Assembly (NCBI GenBank): GCA_019671005.1
Contig: CM033726.1
Coordinates: 16,613,608-16,677,607, forward strand
Source of the DNA: Hibiscus mutabilis
Taxonomy: Eukaryota; Streptophyta; Magnoliopsida; Malvales; Malvaceae
DNA length: 64,000 bases
Direction: 5' to 3'
Under the pieces are notes generated by a model, which saw nothing but the letters and a program-made list of their open reading frames with translations, made no database searches and had not been told where the DNA came from. Both the position numbers and the translations under genes were made by a program. How positions within the stretch are numbered: position 1 is the first letter of the stretch; every line of letters begins with the position of its first letter. Positions 10,997-22,746 of this stretch are shown piece after piece.

Positions 10997-11859
10997 CTAT
11001 TTTTGAAAGAAAATATGATGAGTTAGGCCTTAGTTGGGTTCGCATTATAATTATTATGGAAAATTTAAATTCAATTTAATTTTTTTATTTCCAAATTTTG
11101 TTTGATTTTGTGTGATATAAATTGTCATCATATATTAGTTTTAGATCTTAAGTGGGAGAGATTACTTCACTTTGTGGGGTTTTCACATATGTATAGTATT
11201 GTAATGTGCTCCCGGAGTCCGATCCTTATATTCCGTGGGGTTTTCACCCCCTAATGGTATAAGGGTAGTATTCTCCCGAATTGATGTCCTGCTGACAGTT
11301 CAGGTACCCTTTACATTAGATCTAAACCGCATATAATGAGCTGTAATGTCCACCCTTTGACCACACAGGTACTCTGCTCGTTTAGGAATAACCCTTTTTA
11401 GGTTTTTCTTTATTTTCTTTATTTATTTTTTTGTATATTTAATTGATTGCTTTATTTATTATTGAGTATTTAAATTCACTTCTGTTTATCTTATTATTCT
11501 GTCGTACTGACTAGTTTTCTCTATTTTTTTTATGCATTTGCATTACATATCATATCATACATAGGTGTTGATTCAAGAGGAGTCCATTTTAGAAGGTGTT
11601 CAGTTATGGAAGGGGGTTCTATAATGTCAAAAGCGATAATGCTATAGTCTGGGGATGGTCCAAGCGTATACAAATTGAAAAAGGGGCAGCCTGACAGAGG
11701 AACATGTATCAAAAACTACTGGGCCCACTCTATTAGTTTCCAAGCAAAATGACCTCCATGAGCTGAGAGAGATATGGCGAAGCTGGGATTCGAATATGAA
11801 GTAGGCCTTTCAAGGGGAGTTTGGTGATATAGCCTTTCTATTAGATGTTTAGACTGATA

Positions 11860-13700
11860 TGTACTTGTTCAAAGCCTTAATGCAATTCTAGAATCCACGC
11901 TACAATTGTTTCACTTTTGGGAAGGTAGATATGACCCCAACTATCAAAGAATATACTACTCTACTCTGTTGTCTGGGGATCAAGGAAAGGAGAGTTTACA
12001 TCAAACCCAAGGATCCACCATCCTTCCTAGAAAATTTGTTTAATGTCACCGAGATGAGCAACGAATAATTCCAAGGGAAAATCTCGAGTAAAGGAAAGAC
12101 CGACTACGTGGCTTGGGCACACATTCGGGACTTAATTCACTGGCATCTTGATCCATCAAAGAAAAGTTACCTGTTTGTTTTTGGTATTTACGGGATGGTT
12201 ATCTTTTTGAAAGCCTTGGGATATATAGACTCTGTCACGACGGATCTATTTGATAAGCTTAAAAAGGAGATCAATCCAGCACCGACCATTTTAGTAGAGA
12301 CCTTTTGATCGTTGAATGCGTGTAGAAAAATAAGAAAAGGTAGCTTTTTGGGATACGTGCAATTACTGGAGATCTGGATCTAAAGTTATTTATGGGACTT
12401 GAAGTATTCTCATCAGATGTGTCTCACCACCTTTTCTCCCATAAAAACCTTTTTAGAGGAATATCAGGCTAAGACCATGATCGAAAACCAATAGAAGGCA
12501 GGTTTCCAAGACCTCCGAGATGACACTATCAGATGGAAGATACCCTGGCTAATTTTAAGTAAATTTCTCTACCGTTGCGGAGAATTTGATTGGGTACCTC
12601 TGCCTAAAGTTTAGGGAGGGACTGGATATTGCCCTTTGCTCGTGTCACGACAGTATAGCTCAAGGCAATTTATTCCTTCCACTTACGGCTTGAGTGTATC
12701 TGGTTTTGAACATGAGGGTGATGGCTACAAAACAAAGATCCATAATATGAGTCATTCTTGGATGCGCATGTACATGGCCGAGATTTACAAAGATGATTCA
12801 CCTTTTACCCTAGAATACGAACAGTGTAGACTCGACCGAATCAATGATGTCGTCCTTTTTACAAACCAAGGAAGCGCTCAAACCCTGAAAGAACATATAA
12901 AAGACGTTCCCTCGAATATGGAAAAGGTTAAAAGGCCCATCAGAATGAAGCACGAGTCTGGGAAAAATGCGTTACTGACCTATAAGCAGCAAATTATCTA
13001 ACCTCTATAGATGTGGAAAAATACAAGAAGCAAGAGAAAAACATCCTGAAATAGAAGAAAAACCTCTAAGGTGATCATGAGGACTTGAGGAAAGATTGGC
13101 TAGAGTTGAAATAGAACCTAAGGATAAATGGTTTGGGCATCACCACTAAGGAATTAACCACTAAGATGCTAAAAGAAAGAAAGGGGGCATATAGCTATGC
13201 TCGGAGATATAAAGAGAGAAAGGCAAACGAGTTAGAAACCATTTCTCAAGAATTAGACGCTAGTCAGGCTCAAAACTAGGGTCTAAAAGCTCAGAACGAG
13301 GAACTTGAAACTCAAATTATGTAGTTAGATGGACTTCTACAAGAATACCATAACCAAGATAACACTGCTGCCCTAAGCCTTCCACGAGAAGAAAATGAGT
13401 TGCTAAAGGACAAGGTGACCAAACTTGATGACGTTCTTCGTCATTGCAATGAGAGACTTGTGCCTTTTGAAAGAGCCTTGCAGGAAGATAACCGCTAAAT
13501 AGTATACAGATTGCAACAGGCCAGTAAGCTTATTCGCGACCAACATGAAGCTATGATAGATTTTATGGTGCAAGCACAGAGGGTAGCCCGATATATTCAA
13601 GGCTTGGCCAAGGAAGCACATGAGCTACATGCACGCGTTAGTCCAGAATCCGAGTTTAGGTCTCGAGTGTATGCTCTACTTTAAGAAGTCGAAGTCTTAG
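11860..13700 (+). pseudogene. Ogre-type ORF1 remnant (upstream of gag)
   Basis: Decayed plus-strand frames read CFTFGKVDMTPTIKEYTTLL and CCLGIKERRVYIKPKDPPSFL (about 11905-12030), AWAHIRDLIHWHL with FGIYGMVIFLKALGYIDSV (12108-12308), FLEEYQAKTMIE, GGTGYCPLLVSRQYSSRQFIP with STYGLSVSGFEHEGD (12615-12720), then a charged Glu/Lys-rich, coiled-coil-like tail to about 13680. This pattern matches the protein encoded ahead of gag in Ogre/Tat elements (the plant family I know as DUF7745), whose function is unknown. Several stops interrupt it. The family call is from remembered motif resemblance and needs a profile search. Confidence 0.6.
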
Positions 13701-13959
13701 GGATAGAAGCTAGATGCTATTTGTAAACGCATTATCTTTGCCTTTTGTAATCAAACTTCTTCATTTAATAAAAGTCTTTCTAAGGACTACTTGCGAATTA
13801 ACACTTCATTTGCATTCATTTTTACATGGCATTTAAATATTTAGTTGTACATTATAATTTGCATATATTATTAAAGGATAATCTAATTAATTATGAAAAT
13901 ATCATGGAAAAAGTTTAATCTCAAATTATAATCATTCCACATTAATACGGTACCCGTTT

Positions 13960-15900
13960 GTAAGCAATAAAAATGCAAGACCGAGTAGCTGACTCCGAAC
14001 AAGGTCAAAAGGACTTAGAAAACCATTTTGATAGGGCTGAGCGAAGCATCAACAAATAGATTGCCCAGTCGCAAGCTATAATTCTGGCTCAGATATCTTC
14101 TTTGCTTGGAAAGGATAAAGATAATACCGTAGAAGAGCCAGAAGGTATTGTATCTCACATTAAGGTTCAATCAGAGACGTCAATTCTCGAAAGAAATGTG
14201 TACATCAATACCACTAGGGTATCTTCCAGCCATTAGGAAGGAGTAGCCACCAAATGACCAATCGATCTGGAAGTAGGCTATGAGGAAGAAATGTCAGATC
14301 TCGACTTGGTAAAAAAGATTAGAGCCAAAATAGAAAGAAAATATGAAGAGAAATTTTGTCTTTTTGAAGAATAATTCATAGACATATAAAGGGCAAAAGA
14401 ACATGGGAATGAGGCTAGTGATCTGAGCCTTGTTTCTAATCTAGTTCTCCCACCAAAATTCAAGACAACGGAATTTGACAAGTATGACTGAACCCTATCC
14501 CTTCTGCTCACATAACCATGTATTGTTGAAAAATAATACCCTTCATAAAAGATAAGAAGATGTTGATTCATTACTTCCAAGATAGTCTGACCAGATCTAC
14601 AATTTGTTGGTATACCTAACTCAGAAAAGATGATGTTAAATCGTGGAAAGATCTTTCTCGAGCCTTCATTGAACACTACAAATATGTTTCTGACATGACC
14701 CTAGCGGAGCCATGGTGGAAGGGATGAAGCAGCGATTGAATGAAAGTTTGCGTCAATATGTCTAAAAATGGCATGATATGACGGCCCAGATTCATCCACC
14801 TATACCCAAATATGAGATCAGCCCAATATTCGTGAATACTTTGAGGGGGACATTGTTTGATCGCCTAATAAACAATACCACTCAGACCTTTGCTGACTTA
14901 ATAAAGACCAATGAGTCAATTGAAGTGGCAATAAGGACTGATATGATCGACAGTGGAGAAAACTCTCATAAGCATTATTAGAAGAAAGATACCGAAGTAA
15001 ATGTCCTCAACACTTATAATGTCCCAGCAAATATCACCATTTTCCAACCACAGGCTTCTACCATAAACACACAAAACTTGAATAAGAATGAAGATAGGGC
15101 CCCTAGAAAAGAGAAGGAAAATATGTCTTTGACACCCCTGCCAGTATCATATACAAAGTTATATTCTCAGCTACATAAGGCTGACTTGATTCGGCTACAT
15201 TATATTACGCCAATCAAGCCTTATTTTTTATAGTATGACAAGAATGCTAGTTGTGACTATCATGTTCTCACCTCAGGTCATTCTACAGAAAATTGTTTCA
15301 CTCTCAATAAAATTGTTTAGAACTTGATAAATATTGGAATCCTGAAGTTTGACGATTCGAATATAGCTGCTAATCTGCTGCCAAGCCTTGAGGGGCATGG
15401 CGTGAATACGATTGAAGATAAAAGTAATAGAAGGGTTAAAAAAGAGATATCTGAGGTTAAGTCCCCTCTCAGATGTGTGTTCCAATAACTATGCATGACA
15501 CGCATGATAGAGAAAGAGATGGAGATAGCACATGAAGAGTGTAGACCCTACTGTGAGTACTATCAGGAAGTAGGACATGAGATCCAATATTGTGAGCAGT
15601 TCAAACAATTGGACTAGATGATGATGGATAATAAGAAAATTGAGTTTTTTGAGAAAGATGAATGGAGGAAAGAAATGGATGTTTGCACTTCATACAACTC
15701 TGGTGTCAAGTATAGTGCAAGCATACCATTGGTCATCTCTTCTAGGCCAAAGAAGAATAACTCACCCCAAGGAGGAAATGCGAAGGTAGCTTCTAGGCTT
15801 ATCATTTCTACACCAGCTTTATTCCTATTCAAGGATACACAAAAAGTTCCCTGTAACTATGTCGCTCACGTTTTTATAGCAGAGAGATCAGGATCATAGA
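13960..15900 (+). pseudogene. Ogre-like element 1 gag (decayed)
   Basis: Plus-strand pieces include MQDRVADSEQGQKDLENHF near 13972, then EASDLSLVSNLVLPPKFKTT followed by EFDKYD at about 14411-14490. The last matches the gag of the second Ogre-like element (HELSLVSDLVLPHKFKVLEF). A further block, PIPKYEISPIFVNTLRGTLF (14790-14865), corresponds to REMVVIFIQTFEGPVLGRLI there. Two knuckle-like motifs follow: CDYHVLTSGHSTENC at about 15252 and CEYYQEVGHEIQYC at about 15552. Many stops separate the pieces. Gag would build the virus-like particle; this copy cannot. Confidence 0.75.
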
Positions 15901-16049
15901 AGGACAAAGAATTACTTGTTGAAGAAAATCACACGTATAAGGAGCAGCCCAAGGAAGCAGGAGCTGAAGTTGTAGATAAAGTAAGGGATTTCACTAAAAG
16001 CGGTCGATATCATTCATCGAAGACCCTAAAAGCTGTTGAAGCTACAAGG

Positions 16050-16972
16050 GACAAAAGAATGGATGTGGAAGCTGAGCTGGAAATGATATTCGGTGATAAG
16101 CCTCAACCAAAAATAAATGAGCTAGTGATCAAAGCGCAGACACAGAAATTCTTGAAGTTTTTAAGGTAAAGTGAATATAGCGTTGTTGAGCAACTCCGCA
16201 AGCAACAAGCCAGGATTATGATACTTGAATTACTCCTAAGCTCAGAGAAACATCGTAATGCATTGGTGAAGGTGTTAAATCAGACATTAATTCTCAAGGA
16301 TATTTCGGTGGCTAAGTTAGACCGAAAAATGGGTCATATTTTCACGAAAAATTACATAATGTTTAACGATGACGAGATCCTAGAGGGAAGTATGGGATCT
16401 ACTAAAGCGTTAAACATTACTACCCACTGCAAAGGTATGTTTTGCCCGGGGTACTTATTGACAATGGATTTACGCTGAATGTGTTACCACTGGTAACTTT
16501 GCAAAGGTTACCAATAGATAGCTCCTATAACTTGGTGAGAGCCTTTGATGGTACTCAAAGGGAAGTGGCCGGGAAGATTGAGATACCCTTGTTGATTGGG
16601 CCAATAGAGTATGTTGTTGAGTTCATGGTAATGGACATTAGGCCAACTTACAAATACTTGCTAGGGAGACTCTGGATCTACTCCGCTGATGCTGTCCCTT
16701 CGTCGCTACACCAAAAATTGAAGTTCGTGAGTGAAAGAAAGCTGATCATTGTAGGGGTTGAGCAAGAGATTATAGCTTCAGTCACGACTGATGCCTCTTA
16801 TATCCAAAATAATGAAAATGATATAGAGTGTTCCTTTCGGGCCCTGGAATTTGTGAATGCCACATTTGTTGCAAAAGGAAGCGATATCCCATATCTCAGG
16901 TTGTCTAATTGTACTAAGATGACTATTCGGGAGACCTTAGGCCGAGAAACTATGGTTGGAAAAGGGCCTTAG
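16050..16972 (+). pseudogene. Ogre-like element 1 protease, with no RT downstream
   Basis: The frames at 16218-16478 and 16442-16972 overlap by a shift and encode HRNALVKVLNQTLILKDISV, then PGVLIDNGFTLNVLPLVTLQ, VRAFDGTQREVAGKIEIPLL and YKYLLGRLWIYSADAVPSSL with HQKLKF. IDNG is the usual Tat-lineage form of the aspartic protease D-[ST]-G motif, where the family normally reads VLIDNGSSLNVLP; here Phe replaces a Ser. The flap and the YxxLLGRxWI region are recognisable. After 16972 the frame ends and no RT motif follows, so the element must borrow pol functions. Confidence 0.78.
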
Positions 16973-17442
16973 AAGAAATTTGCAATGGAACTTACACGCT
17001 GGATCAATCATTGTCAAGAAAGACTAATTTGGGCTCGGATACAAGCCCAAACATGTTGTAAATGAGAGAGTAGTAAAGAAGGAAAAATAATAAAGAAAGG
17101 CCAGATATGATCGGAAATCCCCTACCGAAGCATGAAGGTCACAACTAAAATTCTCAATATCTGGGTTTGGGCTTGCCCCATTTTAACTATTTTGACCAGA
17201 CAAGCTGTTAAATTATTGGTCATCTTGTAGTTTTCATCTCTTCCAAAGTGATTTTCTTTTGTGTATCTCATTTAAGCCCACTGGCAGTGAGAATCTTTTG
17301 TAAAGGCCAAAAACTACAAGTTTTAATGAAGAATACGTTTTGTTCATCTTTCTAGTGATATTGATAGCGCACATGTATAATCAGAAGATGTGGAAACAAC
17401 GAATATATGACTCACATTTAGATTTAATGTGGCCATACCTGG

Positions 17443-17860
17443 CTTTGATGAAAGTTCTATATAGGAAAGACTCTCAACCCTACAATCCATGGCTTTGATG
17501 GGAGATCTATAGAGGAAGAACTCTCAGACTTACACTCTCTAGCTTTGATGAGAGTTCTATAAAGGAAAGACTCTCAGCCTTACGATCATTGGCTTTGATG
17601 GGAGTTCTATAGAGGAAAGACTCGCAGCCCTACGATCCCTGGCTTTGATGGGAGTTCTATAGAGGAAGGACTCTCAACCATACAAATCTCTGGTTCTGAT
17701 AGGAGTTCTATATAGGAAAGACTCTCAGCCCTACAAAATTCTTGGTTCAAGACTCGAAGGTGAAAAATTCTATATAGGGAGGACTTGCAGCCTGAGGATG
17801 TCTCCAAGACTCTAGATGGAGGTAGAGTAAACAATTCTATATAGGAAGAGCTTTTGACCT
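17443..17860 (+). repeat. 50-bp tandem repeats ahead of the 3' LTR (Ogre-like 1)
   Basis: The word CTTTGATG recurs at 17443, 17493, 17543, 17593 and 17643, with a diverged copy near 17693, so the period is exactly 50 bp. Each unit contains AGTTCTATAGAGGAAAGACT and CTCAGCCCTACGATC variants. Beyond about 17740 the units drift in length but keep TTCTATATAGG. Such 3' untranslated arrays are a known trait of Tat/Ogre elements. Confidence 0.9.
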
Positions 17861-18047
17861 TGAACTCCAGATTCAAAGATTTTTTGTTCTTAGTAGAGCA
17901 CTCCAGTTTGAAGATTTTTGCTTCTAGAAGCGGTCGAATGGATCAACTGAAGACCGAAGAGCAAACGGTGGTCAAAGAAGAACCCCTAGTCTACCCAGGC
18001 TAAAATGGCAATTCTTTTGTCTTTTCTCTATCCCTGTTACACAATAA

Positions 18048-18065
18048 TGAGCAAATAGGGGCAGT
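18048..18065 (+). other. Polypurine tract of Ogre-like element 1
   Basis: AATGAGCAAATAGGGGCAG immediately precedes the 3' LTR start at 18066. The second Ogre-like element has the near-identical AATGAGCAAATAGGGACAAC before its 3' LTR. This tract primes plus-strand DNA synthesis. Confidence 0.75.
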
Positions 18066-18228
18066 TGTTGTAACCCATTTGGTCCGGACCCAACTTTTAT
18101 TAGGCCCAACCTTTTTTATTTTATTATTATAAACTTAACCTTTAATAATTAAACCAAACCCAAAACCAAAATCCAACTAGCCCACTAACCTTACCTAATA
18201 CCCAACCCAAACCCATACCGATTACTAT
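18066..18228 (+). repeat. Truncated 3' LTR of Ogre-like element 1
   Basis: The first ~160 bases match the 5' LTR at 8522 with scattered changes and one short insertion (TTAATAATTAAACCAAACCC and a few following bases). Homology stops at 18228, exactly where the Copia LTR starts. The rest of the LTR was not found on the far side of the Copia element. Confidence 0.85.
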
Positions 18229-19985
18229 TGGGCCACACCGGCACACCCCATGGCGCAGCAAAAAATATTCGGTGATCACCACCAGAGATATATTCACAAG
18301 GAACGAATCGCGGTGAATAAGGGCGAAGAATTACCTATTTAAAATCTAGAATTCTGAATTTGGAGGAGATAGATATCCAATCGCGATTCTACGATGTCGA
18401 TTCCTAAGCCACAAAGATAATGCTCCGACCTCTACGTAGTTCACCGAGTTGAAACAAGCATATAAAACTCTCTACACTATTTAGAGGTTTTTTCCAAAAA
18501 TCATTAATTACTGCTAGATCTATCATGCCTTTATATAGCCTTTGTAATCCTAATTCAACTCATATTAGGATTTCAATATATATATTGATATATATAATCC
18601 TAATTTAACTTTAATTAGAACTTCAATATTAAATATATATAATCCCAATTCAACTTAATTAGGATTTCAATATATATATATTTATTAAATATATATAATT
18701 CCTATTCAACTTAATTAGGATTTTAATATATATATCTATATTAATATATATAATCCCGATTCAACTTAATTAGGATTTTAATATATATTAATATATATAA
18801 TCCCAATTCAACTTAATTAGGATTTTAATATATATATTAATATATATAATCTCAATTCAACATTAATTAGGATTTCAATATATATATATATATATATATT
18901 AATTTAAATCAAATTATATTATTTATATATTAAAAGAGTCATAATTACAATAATTTTTTCCTTTTAATATTTATCCAATAGTTAAATTATATATGTCAAA
19001 TATATTAATTTAACTAAATTCATGTACAACAAATTTATATATATATAATTCGTTAAATATATGCTCATTTTAACTGTGGGTATGACCCTATAGGTTCTTT
19101 GTAATGTTAATAGTAAATATTAGAACATTTCAAATATTACAAACAATGAGTGACATCTAGCAATATGTCATTGTCACCTAAGCTACAAGAAGTCATGATT
19201 TGACATAACCTCTTCGTGATGAACTCTTTTCATATATTGTATCATTTTTCCTTATATCTAGATTGGACACAAGTCATGGAATAGTCACACTTGTATAGTC
19301 CATCTAATATTTCTTGATATCTTGAGTAGACTATTATAAACGAATAACTATGATATCTCATATCAACTTATTCGAGCATGGTCATGCATTTCTAGTCTCA
19401 CTCAATCAAGTGTCCAACGATATTACTCCTATTATGTAGGAGGGACAAATCATATCTTGATCAACCATTTCCCACTACATAGATTGTAACATATCCAATA
19501 TCATTCTTTATAGTGTAGTTAGTTACGACACACGTTTGACTGTATCAAAATATGTCACTCACGATGTTGAAATAATGATGATCTCAAGTCTGAGGATCAT
19601 ACATGTAATTATCACTATGAGCAATATTGTGACTATAAAATAATAATCCAAGAAATATGCTCATAGCGAGTCAGTCCAGTATGTAGTTCTCTAACACATA
19701 CTTATGTATTGATTTTGACATCTCCATGTCACTGACAACACTTTTTCATCAATCAACTATATATTATTCTTAATGCATTGTTGTTTTCTATGCCCACAAT
19801 AATACTCGACTAAGGACATTTAAGAATAACCATATTATTCTAAGGATTTTATTATAATTCAGTTTATTTATGCACGCAGAATTGCAACTGGAAATAATAA
19901 TGGCAATGCCTCTTATGAAAAAATTAGGTAAAAACAAATGTCATTTACAATCATCTTATGATTGGTTTTTGGGCATACTCTAACA
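18229..19985 (-). repeat. 3' LTR of the Copia element (about 1,757 bp)
   Basis: The minus strand starts TGTTAGAGTATGCCC, right after a polypurine tract, and the plus-strand left end is TGGGCCACACCGG (minus ...GGCCCA). It holds the tandem repeats at 18545-18900. The left boundary rests on the break in Ogre LTR homology and on TG...CA ends, since the 5' LTR is absent. Confidence 0.75.
18545..18900. repeat. Tandem repeats with inverted AATCC..GGATT core
   Basis: About seven units of roughly 45-56 bp, starting near 18546, 18596, 18641, 18696, 18752, 18798 and 18846. Each carries AATCC(T/C)AATTCAACTTAA followed by TTAGGATTT and then TATATA-rich sequence. AATCCTAATT and AATTAGGATT are inverted to each other, so each unit could form a small hairpin. 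Confidence 0.85.
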
Positions 19986-19997
19986 ATCTCCCACTAG
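19986..19997 (-). other. Polypurine tract of the Copia element
   Basis: The minus strand reads AGTGGGAGAT directly before the LTR start TGTTAGAG. This purine run is the usual plus-strand primer site in plant Copia elements. Confidence 0.85.
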
Positions 19998-19999
19998 CA

Positions 20000-20760
20000 C
20001 TAAGACTAATCACTCATGTATCTAATACCAAGTGACTTAGTGTGACGATCATGCTTCTACTGCGTCAGAGGCTTTGTCAGTGGATCGACAATGTTATCAT
20101 CAGTTAGTACTATACATATTTTCACATCTCTTCAATCTATAATTTCTCGAATGAAATGGTAACGCCTAAGTATGTGTTTGGATCGTTGGTGAGATCTGGG
20201 TTCTTTTGCTTGTGCGATTGCTCTGTTTTTATCACAACGTATATCTATAGCATTCAGTATGCTCGGCACAACCCCTAGTTCAGATATGAACTTCTTGATC
20301 CAAGCACCCTCTTTTGGAGCATCATATGCTGCAATATACTCGGCTTCTATTGTAGAATCAGCTACTGTATCTTTCTTTGAACCTTTTCAGCTCACAGTGC
20401 CTCCATTAAGGTAAAACACCCGATTACGATCGTGAATCATCCTTATTAGTTTGAAAGCTGACATTAGTATAACCTTTTATACTTAGCTTTTCCTCACCTC
20501 TATATATAAGGAATGTATCCTTAGTTCTTCTTAAGTACTTAAGGATGTTTTTAACTGCGACCTAGTGACCTTTACCGGGGTCTACATGGTACCGACTTGT
20601 CATACTTAAAGCATATAATACATCTGGACGAGTACATAGCATGTCATACACGATAGATCCAATTGTTGAAGCATATGAAATCTTACTCATGGGCTCTCTT
20701 TCTTGAGGTATTGAAGGAGATATTTCCTTCGAGATTGAAATACCATGTCTTACAGGTAAG
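20000..20760 (-). pseudogene. Copia RNase H domain (partly disrupted)
   Basis: Minus-strand frames read VADSTIEAEYIAAYDAPKEG then AWIKKFISELGVVPS, DIRCDKNRAIAQAKEPRSHQ, and RSKHILRRYHFIREI, then VDPLTKPLTQ, and close with HTKSLGIRYMSDW. These are the C-terminal Copia RNase H motifs; ADSTxEAEY carries the catalytic Asp and Glu. Stops interrupt the upstream part. In the intact element the domain removes template RNA. Confidence 0.8.
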
Positions 20761-21620
20761 AACCCCTTTTGGATTCTTATATACTGAATATTTTCAGTAC
20801 TTCATCTATGTATGTATTTTGACTTAGTCCTAGGAGTCGTCTCGATCTATCTCTATGGATCTTGACTCCTAATATGTATGTTGCCTCACCCAAGTTTTTC
20901 ATGGAAAAATATTTTCCTAACCAAGTTTTTTTAAAGACAGTAAGCTAGGTATGTCATTTTCTGTTATCAGTATGCCATTCACATACAATAACAAGAATAT
21001 GACAGTGCTCTAACTAATTTTCTTGAAAACACATGGCTCATCCTTATTTTTGGTAAAACCAAATTCTTTGATTGCATCATTACAACGACGATTCAAACTT
21101 CGAGAAGCTTGCTTCAATCCATAAATGAATCTTTGTAGCTTGCATATTTTTCTGGCATCTTTTGGATCGACAAAACCTTCAGGTTGTGTCATGTACACAT
21201 CCTCATCTAGTTTTCCATTAAGGAAAGCGGTTTTAACATCCATTTGTACGTTTGTACATTACCATCCATGTCAATTTTCTTTTTAAAAACCTATATGCAA
21301 TCAAGGTCCACCAAGGTTTGTACATTACCATCCATAGTCTATACCATAAGGTTTGGACCTTGGGCTTAATCCCTAGAGGTGGGTCAACCAAGGTCCAAAC
21401 TTGGTTTTCTGACATGGAATCCATCTCGAATTTCATGGCCTCTAGCCATTTCTCAGAGTATGGGCTTGTCATTGCTTCTTGGTAAGTCCTAGGCTCATCT
21501 TGATCCATGAAGAGAACATCACCATGTAATGTGACAAGGAATCTATATTTCTCAGATGCATTGCGTTTTTTCAAGGATCTTCGCAGTGATTGTATTTCCA
21601 AAATAGTTAAATGTTCATCA
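20760..21620 (-). pseudogene. Copia reverse transcriptase with internal deletion and altered active site
   Basis: The minus strand gives YQEAMTSPYSEKWLEAMKFE and MDSMSENQVWTLVDPPLGIK, the start of the Copia RT, then FKKKIDMDGNVQTYK. It jumps directly to MDVKTAFLNGKLDEDVYMTQ, PEGFVDP and FIYGLKQASRSLNRR. About 45 residues normally found between TYK and MDVKTAF are missing. The catalytic box, normally YVDD, reads YVNG (about 20975), so both Asp are gone. A 19-bp direct repeat (about 21248 and 21314) lies at the damaged part. This RT is certainly inactive. Confidence 0.88.
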
Positions 21621-21676
21621 ACAACTTGTGGAACTTGTTGTTGTTCAATTTCTGGTTCAAAGATTTGTGGTTGATC

Positions 21677-22708
21677 TCAAATTTCATTGAGTTCAATATT
21701 TCTCCCACTTCTTTTTCTGAAAGCAAATTCTCTTTCTAGAAAGATTCCTGCTCGGGCAACAAATAATTTGATCTCGGTAGGATTGAAGAAATAATATCCT
21801 TTAGTTTCTTTAGGATAACCTACAAAATTACATTTATGAGATTTGGGTTTAAGCTTTGTAGACATCTGATTTTTAACATAAGCTTCGCATCCCTAAATTT
21901 TCATAAAAACATACTTGGACGTTTCCAGCCCATATCTCATATGGTGTTTTTTAAACTGATTTAGATAGAACACGATTTAGTGTGAAAGCTGTTGTTTCTA
22001 GTGCATGTCCCCAAAAAGAAACTGAAAGATTAGCGTGATCATCATTGATCAAACCATGTCTTACATTGTTCAATTTCTTCTTTCGGAAACTCTATTCCAT
22101 TGTGGAGTACCAGGAAGTATAAGTTGTGAGACAATCTCGCATTCCTTAAGAAGGTCACCAAACTCTAAACTTAAGTATTCTCCTCCTCGATCTGATAAAA
22201 AATCCTTAATATTTTTTCCTAGTTGGTTTTTTACTTTATTTTTAAATTCCTTAAACTTTTCAAGGGCTTCAAATTTATGACGCTTTAGGTAAATGTACCC
22301 ATATCTACTAAAGTCATCTGTGAAAGTAAAGAAGTATTGAAACCCTCCTCTGGCTTGTGTATTCATTGGTCCACATACATCACTATGTATTAATCCCAAT
22401 AAATTACTTGCTCGCTCACTTTTACCATTAAAAGGAGCTTTGGTCATCTTTCCAAATAAGCAAGGCTCGCATACATCAAATTGTTTGAAAACAAATGAAT
22501 CCAAAAATCCATCTTTATGAAGTTTTGAAATGCGTTTTTTATTTATGTGACCCAAGCGACAATGCCAAAGATAAGTTTGATTAGAGTCATTTGTTTTTGA
22601 TCTTTTCTTATTTATGCTGTAAATGGAATTCTCTTGATCCAAAATATAGAGGCCATTTATTAATTGTGCCACACCATAGAAAATATTATCAAGATAAAAG
22701 AGAAACAA
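21677..22708 (-). pseudogene. Copia integrase (zinc finger and core)
   Basis: The minus-strand frame 22708-22070 encodes a GAG-pre-integrase segment (LWHCRLGHINKKRISKLHKD, with CEPCLFGKM completing the HHCC finger), then the core: LIHSDVCGPMNTQARGGFQY with the first catalytic Asp, FFTFTDDFSRYGYIYLKRHK, and LSDRGGEYLSLEFGDLLKEC with the second Asp and a Glu. The third motif and C-terminal part (21865-21677: KLKPKSHKCNFVGYPKETKG then YYFFN) follow after frame breaks. Integrase would insert the cDNA into the host chromosome. Confidence 0.87.
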
Positions 22709-22746
22709 TTATTCTTAATAATTATCTCAAAACCAATATTGTCTAA

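Larger units (their letters stand above)
8522..18228 (+). mobile_element. Tat/Ogre-like non-autonomous LTR retrotransposon, 3' LTR truncated
   Basis: Order on the plus strand: 5' LTR, primer site, leader, a decayed upstream ORF, gag, protease, a 50-bp tandem repeat array, polypurine tract, and the first 163 bp of the 3' LTR, which stops where the Copia LTR begins. No RT, RNase H or integrase motif is visible between the protease (end about 16972) and the repeats (17443), a space far too small for them. The extra upstream ORF, the primer site type and the tandem repeats before the 3' LTR are Ogre/Tat traits known in plants. A candidate 5' target sequence is ACACC (8517-8521); its 3' partner is not found. 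Confidence 0.85.

Noticed and set aside
17443..17860. A CRISPR-like array of 50-bp units
   Set aside because: The units are contiguous with no unique spacers, have no cas genes, and sit before a retrotransposon 3' LTR in plant DNA.
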